Of a DNA stretch of 64,000 nucleotides, positions 24,322 through 34,154 are shown piece after piece. Position numbers and translations under genes: made by a program. A model generated the notes under the pieces. It did not search any database and was not told the origin of the DNA. It was given only the letters and a program-made list of their open reading frames with translations. How positions within the stretch are numbered: position 1 is the first letter of the stretch; each line of letters starts with the position of its first letter. Source of the stretch: Scolanthus callimorphus (taxonomy: Eukaryota; Cnidaria; Anthozoa; Actiniaria; Edwardsiidae); assembly GCA_033964015.1 (NCBI GenBank), contig CM066923.1, positions 8,421,978-8,485,977 of the forward strand. The letters are read 5' to 3'.

Positions 24322-27300
24322 TTAAAAGCAATTGAGTTTTCCTAGAGTATGATATCCTTTCTCACTCGAGCCTCCCGTATCACCAAACCTCAGCTGACTG
24401 ACGGGCAAGTGATTTTTACTTGTCAGAAACCCACTGTCCTCACGCCATGTGGCATCATTCATTCCACAGTTACACATGTAGCCTCCCGAACAGCTATTAG
24501 TTACTGCGCATCCGCACTTGTCACTTCCGATAGGCGCACCACCCCATGACGTCATCTTAGCTCCATCACGTGACACCCACCATCCTTCCCAGTCATTTGT
24601 CGAGGGGTATCTCAGAACCGAGCCATGGCATTCGTACTTTATAAACTGCTCGCAATGAGACGAAGCAGCGGTTAGAGCTTTGAGTTGATCGATATCGACC
24701 CCATTGTACGTGACGCTTCTTATGTAAGACCCAATGGGTTCATAGCCATTAACGTAAGTCCTGGGTTCGCTATCGTGACTGATGACTGTCACGCCAATCC
24801 CATCACGCCCTACCATGTCACAGTAGACCGAAAATGGGGATGTCCCGCCTTCTCCATCGGGATCAATGTAGTAGGTACCACTTGAAGAAGATGGAAAGGC
24901 TTGTTTGATGTGACGACATGTTGTCTCTGTTGACAGAGTAATGATTAGATGGGATGGTTTTTGTAAGAGCCTCTGTCAGCCGCCATTTTGTTAGCCTAGC
25001 AACATACCGAGTCAGAGAAAGCATCCATTTCCATCAGGCTGCCTGTTTATATGGAGGCGAGCCACATCCTGGTATAAGCGGATCAGGCAGATCCAACACA
25101 TTGTTTGGCCCGTTTGCCGGGATGGCTCGCGTCTCGACTGCCGTTTCCTTATTGAAATTTCTTTTGTGTTTATAGAAGTGAGGCGGGCTGGCCCGGTTAC
25201 CGGGATCCCGGCTCGAGCAGCCGAAACACAACACAAAATATACAAGGCAGGGGCGTAGCTAGAGCGTATTTGTCAGGTGCGCAAGAGAGTAGTCTGATAG
25301 AGATCATCATCCAGAAAAAAACATCAGAAAAAGTGTAACAAAGTGAACATTTTAGTACGCAGTTGCGCTCTTTGCGTATTGGTAGCGACGCCCCTGCAAG
25401 GATCCCGGCAAACCTCTCGACTAACTTAGGGACTATTCCTAAGATTAGGTTTTATAGAGGTTAGATTTTAGGATTAAGTTTTAGGCACTCGCACGCTTGC
25501 CAGACAAGCAAATAATTCAAATCGCAATCCAATTCCACCCTCTTAATGATAAATAAAAACACTATAGATTTGTATTGATTTAAAGTTAAAAGGTCATATA
25601 ACAAACCTGGACTGTTTTTTGGTTATTCCCTGTAAACGTAATGTATTTTTGGTGATTAGAATTCGACTTATTTTTTGACAGGTTGTACAAAAATTAAGCG
25701 TGCGAGTTCCCCTTTAAGGGTTAGGCTGTGGGTTAGGTTTTGGGTTAGGATAACACCTTATTTGGGAAAAGGATAGGGATACGGAATCCCGTTTGTCAAC
25801 TGATGGTGTCGAAACTTACTGGGACATTGATACCGAGGTCCTGGCTTCTTGTAAAGCCTGGTGCAGTGCTTGAAGTCTTCTTGCACGTCACATCTGTTAT
25901 GAGCACATGGGTCATCCTAGGAAAGAGCACGTCTGTTATCTATATGATGATATCAACATGTGCTCATTAATTTGATGCATTTTGTAAACGATTTTAAGCA
26001 GGGGAACTGTGGCATAGTGTTTCTTGGATATATCCCACTGTATTTTTATTTTGTTTTATTTTGCCTATTTTTGCCTATATAAAAATGAATATTACCTTTA
26101 ATTTGATTTTGATATATTGCACAAAGAAATTGGATGAAAATTCCGGGGGGGGGACTCCCCTATTTTTGGGGCGGGGGTGCTCTGCCGGAACTTTCGATTT
26201 TAGCCCTAAAAGGTACCTAAAATGGCGTCGCTTAGTTGATTTTGACCCCTAAAAGGTACAACAAGACGTATTTTCCCTCGCTATTTTCTCTTGAATTTTT
26301 TCCGAGCGAAAATACGTCTCAAATTCAGGCTTCAAACAAGCGTGATGTGCTTGATTTGCTAGAACGGACCCCTAACTGGTACCTATCCGGAAAACTAATG
26401 CAAGTTTTCAAATTTTACCCCTAAAAGGTACCAGAGGCCTAATTTTAAACCCTAAAAGGTACGACGAGCACCCCGCCCCAAAAATATAGGAGTCTTCCCC
26501 CCGGGTGAAAATTGCGCTCTTGAGAGTATTTTTACGGAAGTGTATCGTATCCTTAACTATGATTACATTCAAAGTTTCTGCCGCTTTTGGGGTTTGCCGG
26601 ATGCCCTCACCTTTGAGGACCTTGTAAAGTTTCAAAAGTTATCTACAGAAAGTCATTGTAACAACTGTTGTGTGATTCAGAAGAGACTTTGCGACTTTGC
26701 CCTCAGCCATTTGAATCCCCACAGTGTGTCACTCTTAGGCCAGTTTCAGACGTCGAACTCTTGCCGAGTCGAAACTAATTGTTAGAAATTTCATTTGCAG
26801 CTTCTAGGACAATTTGAATAGCGAAAAAAGTTAATCTAGATGAGTCATTGCAGAACAGAAAGGAATTCAAGTTTGTTTTCCTTGTTTCTTCTTCCTTCTG
26901 TTGCATGTGAAAAGGTAAAAAACAGTCGGCTGAATTGGATTCGACGCGGCAAAAGATCGACTTTGAAACAGGTCTTACTTTTCCGGGCCCTGTAAATCGA
27001 GCTCATTGATGCAACTTTCCTACTTCAATGATTTAAAGGAAGGAAGAAAATATAAAAGAAATATGAAGACGCGTGATTCCCCCCCCCCCCTATTTAACCT
27101 AGTAGAAGACAATTTACACCCGAATTTTGAAACGCATTTCATCAAGCCATTTCATTGATAAAAGCACTTTCACCAAGAAAGTGTAGATGAACATTCCGTT
27201 GTTTTATGTATAGTAAACAAATCCTGTAGGTTTTATTATTCACGTGCGCAATTGCGCGCCGAAATTATTATTCATTTGCGTGAAGCGCGGGCCAAATGAC

Positions 27301-29197
27301 GAATTTCTATGCCTGTAACGTCGAACACACGCTTACTCTTCTTTCGAACCAAGTGACTGCCCGCCAGGCCTATCACTGCAGGGCATTTTTGGTAGAGTTT
27401 GATTTTCCTCGCCAAGATACCTGGTTGTTCTTGTGAACGGTGCGAAGGTAGTGTCTTCTTTGCGCGAGTTACCAAGGACTATATTAGATGAATTCTTTAT
27501 TAGCGCGAAGCGCGCCGAAATTGTTATCATGTATTGAGTGAGGTAGAAAAATGCAAATGATAGAGAAGTTGCTGGAATAACTACTTCGAAAATTTCTTGT
27601 GGTCCCCCCTTTCAGGGTTTCAGGTTTTGAGGGATCCCCCCTTTCGCTCGCCCCAAAATGAAGTGATCCCCAAAAATTTTTTTGTTTTGTTTTGCACTTT
27701 TGCAATGCGCCATGAAGGAAATGTGTCCGTGGTCAAAAAGACGACATTTTCATTGAAATTTATTCCAAAACAAGTTTGTTTAGTACAAATATGTAGCAAA
27801 ACTCTTTCAAGTTCCACAAAAGTATAACAACATTTATTTTCAAGGTTTAAAAAATTGTTTTGGAGCTTTTGTGACTCGGGTACCCTGTGGTATATTCTTC
27901 AAATATTTACCCCCTTAATTTGAGTATGTTCCACCGCAGGAATTTGGGGAACTTTAGTATGTTAGTAACTTAACTACTAGCTTTCATTTCGCAGAGACAG
28001 AAATTCTGTTGCAATTAGTTCAAGTTCGAACCACAGGATGACTGGACTAATTATAGAATCAAGGTAATTGACAGGGAACCCATTGCGAGATATATTGCCA
28101 AAACATGTTCACTTAGCATCGTCTCGCAACGTCGCGAAAACCTCTGTTATTAGAGCTTTGCTACCGTGGTGATCTATAATTGATATGCCACTAAAAATAG
28201 ACTGTTATTAAGGTGGTCCATGGCTTATTCACTGGAAATCATGCATATTTCCTTTGGATACAAACCAATTACCCGCCGCGCCCATAAAAACAAGCTCATG
28301 AATCTTTCTACGAAACACAATAGAAAGGTTTCATGAATGTAGGCTTAGATACCGTTCGATTTGCGAATTTGAGTGGAAAGAAAAGTCTTCCAAATTATCT
28401 GAATATCCGAATTTTCTAGGGACCTCTAGCCTTCCTAGAAAAATCTACCTCTCCCCCGAACAGATCATCACTATCGATGGGTGACCATGTTGAAGGGTCA
28501 CTGACTATTCGCCACCACTAAGGGTGGCTGCATACTCATGGCGGTTATCCACCGTATGCATTGCTACGCGACCTAAAAATTCACTCTTGCTATTGGCGAT
28601 TTTACGCAAGAAAATTGTAGTCAATTTTCTTGAACCTGAAAGTTAGACCTTCGAGGCAAAGAAGCCAATTGATAGCTTAAAACCATTTTGCTTGATTTTG
28701 CAATCAACGTCGACCCACTGAAGTGGCCGAATCCAACGTTTTGTTTTGATTGACGTCTAAAAATCGGCGTCAATCGCCCATCGCAACATTGAATTTTGAG
28801 GTCGCGTAGCAATGGTATAACGACATTGAATGTTTCCACTTGAATGTTTTTACGTACCTTAGGACTGTGATGGCTTGAACTCAAATTCCCAACCGGTGTT
28901 GGTGAGTTCGGGTCGTGGATGTCGGTTGGCAATAACTCACAAGTAAACTGTTTTCACTCGAACCCTTGACCAAATTGAACGAAAAACACTCCTTTTCTTC
29001 AAAACAAGAGAGTAAACAATCCAATACATCATTAACAGCTCCTGATTTTATCATCTGGACATTCAGAGATGTATTGTCAGTCTTGTTAAAAATCTCGAAA
29101 GATCATCTTCTTCGTTGACGCTTAGAGATTTTACGGAATGGACAAAAATGAATAATGTATAGAGAGACTTTCGTGCGGAGAATAGAAAGGACAACAT
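24322..29197 (-). CDS. Paralogous PAN - EGF-like - fibrinogen-like protein, first exon frameshifted
   Basis: This is the tandem paralogue of the gene at 17906-22059 with the same three-exon plan: 28858-29197, 25820-25916 and 24322-24926. Exons 2 and 3 join in frame and end LGKLNCF; they keep GGTSPFSVYCDM, WWVSRDGAKMTSWGG, CNCGMND and LPVSQLRFGD. Exon 2 gains one Asp codon. Exon 1 still shows a plausible signal peptide (MLSFLFSARKSLYTLFIF) and PAN core (CLLSCFEEKECFSFNLVK) but needs two frame changes, near 29085-29100 and near 28935-28955. Its length of 340 nt is not a multiple of three. Either this copy is a pseudogene or the assembly has indels. The conserved splice sites and uninterrupted exon 3 favour a recently functional gene. 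Confidence 0.68.
25248..25400. mobile_element. Short MITE (GCAGGGGCGTAGCTA ends)
   Basis: GCAGGGGCGTAGCTA on the left and TAGCGACGCCCCTGC on the right form imperfect inverted ends in intron 2 of the paralogue. Confidence 0.5.
26140..26505. mobile_element. GC-ended MITE (CCGGGGGGGGACTCCC ends)
   Basis: The left arm reads CCGGGGGGGGACTCCCCTAT then GGGGCGGGGGTGCTC. The right arm is its reverse complement, with inner CCCTAAAAGGTAC blocks in several copies. Decayed relatives lie at about 42150-42280 and 51615-51760. Confidence 0.65.
26506..28857. other. Intron 1 of the paralogue, no gene seen
   Basis: A/T-rich sequence without recognisable coding or clean element boundaries. Short CpG-rich patches near 27240-27300 and 27500-27520 (GCGCGAAGCGCG-like) look like ends of decayed repeats. 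Confidence 0.45.
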
Positions 29198-29689
29198 TTC
29201 ACAAGTTCCATGGAAGTAGGCCTCTCAAAACTTCACAAACTCATTTCTCACATTCAACATACCACAAGCATTTGAAAAGAGTTGCTTTCTTAACCAAGGG
29301 GGTTTGTTTATAGTTTATTGATTAGAGCACTTGTGTGGGTTTAATCGTAAAGCCGTTGCCATACTGGAACCCTAATGTTATCTATTGTATCAAGTTTATA
29401 ATGGGAAGAGATGTTTTGTCTCTTAATTGGAGGAACTGAACCACAAGGATTTAAGATTGCTATCTTAACCAATGGGATTTGTTTAAGTTTATTGATTAGA
29501 GCTGAAGCAGGTGTGTGGGTTTAATCGTAAAGCCGTTGCCATACTGGAACCCTAATGTTATCTATTGTATCAAGTTAATCATGGTTAGACATGACTGTTT
29601 TGCCTCTTAATTGGAGGAACATGGATGGCCGAGCCGGGGGGGCTTGTCCCCCCCCCCCATATTTCGTCAAGTTTTCATATATTTAAGTT

Positions 29690-30212
29690 AGTTTCATATA
29701 TTAAAGTATAAGTTAGAACCCTACCTAACCCAGGTCACCAATCATAGCCATAGAATTTCATTAACGAAATTAAGACTTAGTAATCACTGTCTAGAAATTG
29801 AAACTGGCGCTATAAAAGGCCCTACAAACCACCCAGCGAAAGAATTTGCCAAATTTGCCACGAAGAAGTGGAAGATGAACAACATTTTCTGATCCACTGC
29901 AAAATATTTAAAGATAAGCTAAAGATGAGCTAATTCGAAAAATAGAGGAAATAGAAAATGTGAAATTCAACAAATTGTCTGACAAAGTCTACTTTCACTT
30001 TTTGAGAAAAAAAAAATACGAAAGCACAAAAAGCCATTGCAAAATTTGTACATGAGTGCTTCCTCCTCCGGAAAGACACTATAATTACATAGTAATAATT
30101 ATATCTCTTTTTAAATAAGTTTTATTTAGAACTACCCATCCATGTACTTTTGTATACGATGCCAAATAAAAAATATCTGTCTGTCTGTCTATATTTTCAC
30201 TAAATTCAGCCC
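29690..30212 (+). mobile_element. Non-LTR retrotransposon (LINE) 3' fragment A with (CTGT)n tail
   Basis: With frame changes, the stretch encodes the C-terminal end typical of LINE reverse transcriptases: RLSNH, LEIETG, and a Cys-Cys-His-Cys block ICQICHEEVEDEQHFLIHC. It ends in A/T-rich sequence followed by CTGT repeats (about 30178-30192), a usual LINE tail. It is 5' truncated and broken. Confidence 0.6.
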
Positions 30213-30652
30213 CCCCCGCCATCATGACTACTTACGTTACTAAGATACGCCCACTTCTAGAGTATGCCTCGCCCATTTGGGGTGGTAGCCCAAACTATCT
30301 TGCTAAGGACATACAGCGCATACAGAATCGCTCAATGGACATCTTAGGCCTTGCTAGAGACACCTTAGAGCCGCTTAATGTTAGGAGAGACAAGCACACG
30401 GTGCAGGTTTTAAAAACATCGTAGAGTCAGACGATCACCCGTGTAGGAGATTCATTAGCAAAGCACCAAGAACTTACACACTCCGATCTCAAAGGGTGCG
30501 AGCACCAATTCCGCGCACGGGCAGGAACATTCATTCAGCGCGCCACAAGATTATACTCGTAGTATTAGAACTCATAGAAGGAATTGTAGTTTTTAGATTT
30601 TATTTTATGCGTAAATTCGACGTAATTCTTATGCTAAAGTTGAATAATAAAG

Positions 30653-30690
<38 letters not shown>
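30213..30690 (+). mobile_element. LINE 3' fragment B with (TTA)n tail
   Basis: From 30224 it encodes TKIRPLLEYASPIWGG followed by IQRIQNRSMDILGLARD, the thumb and post-RT region of CR1/L2-like reverse transcriptases. After one stop the similarity continues to about 30580. The fragment ends in a TTA microsatellite at 30652-30695. Confidence 0.65.

Positions 30691-30695
<5 letters not shown>
30652..30695. repeat. (TTA)n microsatellite at the LINE B/LINE C junction
   Basis: About fourteen TTA units. Translated in one frame they give a polytyrosine run that artificially joins two unrelated retroelement fragments into one long open frame. Confidence 0.85.
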
Positions 30696-30697
<2 letters not shown>

Positions 30698-32903
30698 TTA
30701 AAAAGTCCAGCACAAATCTTTGCGATGCCATTGCGGTTCTTGCTAAGAGACTTTGCACAGAGCTCATTGATCCTGCCACAATCGAGCCGATTCTAGCAAA
30801 TCGATTAATCCCACTCGACAAGGGTAATGCTGAGGTTCGGCCGATTGGAGAAGTGATCAGGAGAATAACCGCTAAGTGCGTAACGAGGGTGACGAAGCCG
30901 GATATAATTGAGGCCAGCGGTGCACTGCAAGTGTGCGCAGGCTTGAAGAGCGGAGCCGAGGCAGCTATTCACGCCATGCACAGCATATTCGATGCTGACG
31001 ACACTGATGCCGTGTTACTTATTGACGCATCGAACGCATTTAATTCGCTGAATAGGGCCTCTGCGCTACACAATGTCGCGGTGCTATGTCCCATCTTAGC
31101 TACATACGCCAACAACACCTATAGAACACCTGCGCGCCTTTTTGTTACGGGTGGTAAAGAACTGAAATCTACAGAGGGCACTACACAGGGTGACCCTTTA
31201 GCAATGAGCTTCTATGCCATAAGCCTCCAGCCTTTGATAACCTGTCTGAATCTATCCAGCAGCGCTAAGCAATGCTGGTATGCAGATGACGCAACAGGTG
31301 CCGGTTCGCTCGAGGAGCTAAGAAAGTGGTGGGACTGTCTGAATGAAATGGGACCTAGCTTGGGGTATTTCCCCAATGCTAAGAAATGTTGGTTAGTTAT
31401 CAAACCAGAAAAGGAGCAGGCAGCGAGGGAAGCATTTGGTGACACGGCAATAAACATCTCTACTCAAGGCCAAAAACATCTCGGCGCCGTGTTAGGCTCT
31501 AGATCTCACCTGGAGGAGTATGTGAATGGGAAGGTGGAAGACTGGGCTGACCAAGTGGTGAAGCTTGCTGAATTTGCAGTAACAAATCCACAGGCCTCGT
31601 ATGCTGCCTTCACATTCGGGCTGAAGCACAGATGGTCGTATTATTTAAGAACACTCCCTGACATCGAGGACCTTTTAGCGCCTCTAGAGCGCGCAATTAG
31701 TAACACCTTCATACCAGCTATTACAGGGCACATGTGCACGCCCGCTGAGCGTGAACTGCTTGCACTCCCCGTCCGCATGGGGGAATGGGTCTCACAAACC
31801 CGTGTCAAAATGCCACCAAAGAACACGAGGCGTCAACTACGATAACCACGCCCCTAGTGCAGGAAATAGTGGCTCAGGAACATGCACTCCCGGATGATGA
31901 CGCAATAAGAACACTGCAGAATAGCAGCCGCAGGAAAAAGGAGGATCACCTCAAAGAAAAGCTAGAGGAAGTGAAAAGTGCTCTCCCCGACAATACGAAA
32001 AGAGCCGCTGACCTTGCTACAGAAAAAGGCGCGTCTAGCTGGCTGACGGTCATTCCTCTCAAAGAGATGAACTTTACCCTTAATAAGAGAGAGTTCAAGG
32101 ATGCCATCCATCTCCGCTATGACTGGCCCATAGCGGATACGCCCTCCACTTGTGTCTGCGGAGACGTATTCACAGTCGATCACGCTATGATTTGTAAGCG
32201 AGGGGGATTCGTCATACAAAGGCACAATGAGCTGCGCGATCTCGAGGCGGACATGCTTAACATGGTCTGCCATGATGTACAAGTAGAACCGGTCCTCCAG
32301 GAGATTACTGGCGAGGTATTGACGAGAGGAACAAATGTAGCAAGAGATGCCCGGCTAGATGTTCATGCCCGAGGGTTTTGGGACAGACAAAGCTCTGCCT
32401 TTTTCGATGTGAGGGTTTTCCACCCAAATGCAGAGTCTTATAAGGACCTATCAAATTTACCGCCAGCATGAGAACGAAAAGAAGAGGGCGTATGCAAGTA
32501 GAGTGTTAGAGGTAGAAAAAGGGACATTTACGCCACTAGTGCATATCACAACGGGTGGAATGGCCAATGAATGTAAGCGCTATCATAGTCGACTAGCAGA
32601 GCTAATTTCAACAAAGAAAGGCGAGCATTACAGTACAACAATCGCATGGATACGAACAAAAGTATCCTTTGCTATCCTCAAGTCAGCACTTCTTTGTTTA
32701 CGCGGTTCACGCAGTACTAAGCGTGTTCCATTGAATATTGAACAATGTGACTTTGACGTGCAAAGAGAAATGGGAGGAATTAGAGGATAGAGTTTAGGAG
32801 AGTTTTACGATATAGATTTTTAGCATATAGTTCCTTTTATTCGCGTCATTTTCAAGAGTTATAAGCCACTTTTATTATCATTATAATTATTGCTGTAAAT
32901 AAT

Positions 32904-32937
<34 letters not shown>

Positions 32938-32940
32938 CTT
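30696..32940 (+). mobile_element. Non-LTR retroelement C: reverse transcriptase with C-terminal Cys-His and putative nuclease region
   Basis: Frames covering about 30700-31845, 31785-32471 and 32428-32790 together make one reverse transcriptase-like protein broken by two frame changes. RT palm motifs are visible: motif [13 protein letters not shown] (about 31018), motif [13 protein letters not shown] (about 31167) and motif C YADDA (about 31278). Downstream comes a CVCG...H...CKRGGF cysteine-histidine block, then [11 protein letters not shown] and FFDVRVFHP, which could be a restriction-like nuclease core (inference). The fingers region is missing, so the copy is 5' truncated. It ends in an ATT microsatellite at about 32908-32937. 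Similar proteins are abundant in coral and sea anemone genomes (recollection). The exact clade is uncertain. Confidence 0.75.
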
Positions 32941-34154
32941 CTCACACAATCTAGCTAACGAGCCCCCCCCCCCCCCCACCACTTTGAAAACTGTTCAAAT
33001 TCACGCTAGCTTAATCAGTTTAGTAGGGATGTAAATGTAAGATTTGGCTTCATCTAAAGCAGCAAACATGGATTGAACCTGGGTTGCTGTGACTGGAGAC
33101 ATAACAAAAAAAAAAATGTTAATTAACGAATATAACGAATGTGTGTAATAAATTGAATTGAATTGAATGTCAAATTCACAAGAAATGAGCAAAATAATCA
33201 TCTAGGTTTGTTACAGACTCGTACCCAGTCGCTAATTGTTTCTTTAGTACACATTTGGAGTATTTTCGTGTATTATCGTTGTTATATTGTGTAAACTTGT
33301 TTAATTTCAAGGACCGCAATAACATTAGGATTTTCCGCATCCAATTTGCTATCTCTTAGGGGGTAAAATTCTCTGTTGACACACCCAATTTGCTATCCCT
33401 TAGGGTTAAAATCAATTTTCCCGGCGAGTACCCCGGTGAGTCCCCTCTTTGTAGTCACAAGAAAACCATCTGCACAGTCGCACACATTAATGGGGAGTGA
33501 TTTATAAACAAGTGAAGTGGAATAAATAAATTATTGATCTATAAATCACAATTCAAATTTACATGCTAGTTCAATGTTTTCTTTTCCTGCCACGTAAACA
33601 ACATATCAACGGCAATGGACGCTGTGGCGACACTTTAGCCGTCCTTAACACAAAAACAATACTTAAAATGATGGTTTGACAACAGTTTGTACATACGTCT
33701 TGTGAGGAGGCCTATTGCTCCAAGTTGCATTATAAGTTGCTTTGGCGACACCTTAGCCGTCCTCAACACAACAAAATGGCGAATAAAATTATGTTTTGGT
33801 TGGCAACAGGTTTTATACATTAAATCTTTAGCTGGGTATACCACACCAGCCCACCTCTGTGTACATTGGCGACTAAAAGATGCTTTGGCGACACCTTAGC
33901 CGTCCTCAACACAACAAAATGTCATAAGTCTTTAGCTTTTCTCCAGCCCACTTGTGTACACACTGTATACAATGGCGACTATTCGAAATTTTGGCACAAC
34001 AAAATTTCGACTTAAATTATGGAGTGAGGACAAGTTTCAACCACTTAGTTTCCAGTTATTGATTTAAGAAAAAGGTAATTTCAAGTCCTGGATTGAATGG
34101 TTGCAGCCTATTTACACATATGACCGTTTTGATGTACTTGTGACCTCGTTGACC
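32941..34154. other. Sequence downstream of IFT81, with a diverged tandem repeat
   Basis: No gene was seen between LINE C and the IFT81 stop codon. A C-run occurs at about 32963-32978. A diverged tandem repeat covers about 33615-33990. A well-formed minus-strand acceptor near 33090 leads into only a short open frame. Confidence 0.45.
33615..33990. repeat. Diverged tandem repeat (GCGACACCTTAGCCGTCC unit)
   Basis: TGGCGACACCTTAGCCGTCC followed by AACACAACAAAATG occurs near 33618, 33742 and 33884, with a remnant near 33975. The spacing is about 125-143 bp and CAGCCCACCT-like sequence lies between units. Confidence 0.65.

Noticed and set aside
30496..31845. A 449-residue open frame with a polytyrosine run
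   Set aside because: It joins the tail of LINE fragment B through the TTA microsatellite to the reverse transcriptase of element C. Only the part after the microsatellite is protein-like in family terms.
33001..33100. Minus-strand acceptor with a strong pyrimidine tract followed by an open frame ending SYIYIPTKLIKLA, considered as the last IFT81 exon
   Set aside because: The true last exon is at 34155-34262: it matches the family's ECK..C ending and the phase of exon 19. The 33-kb frame resembles nothing I know.
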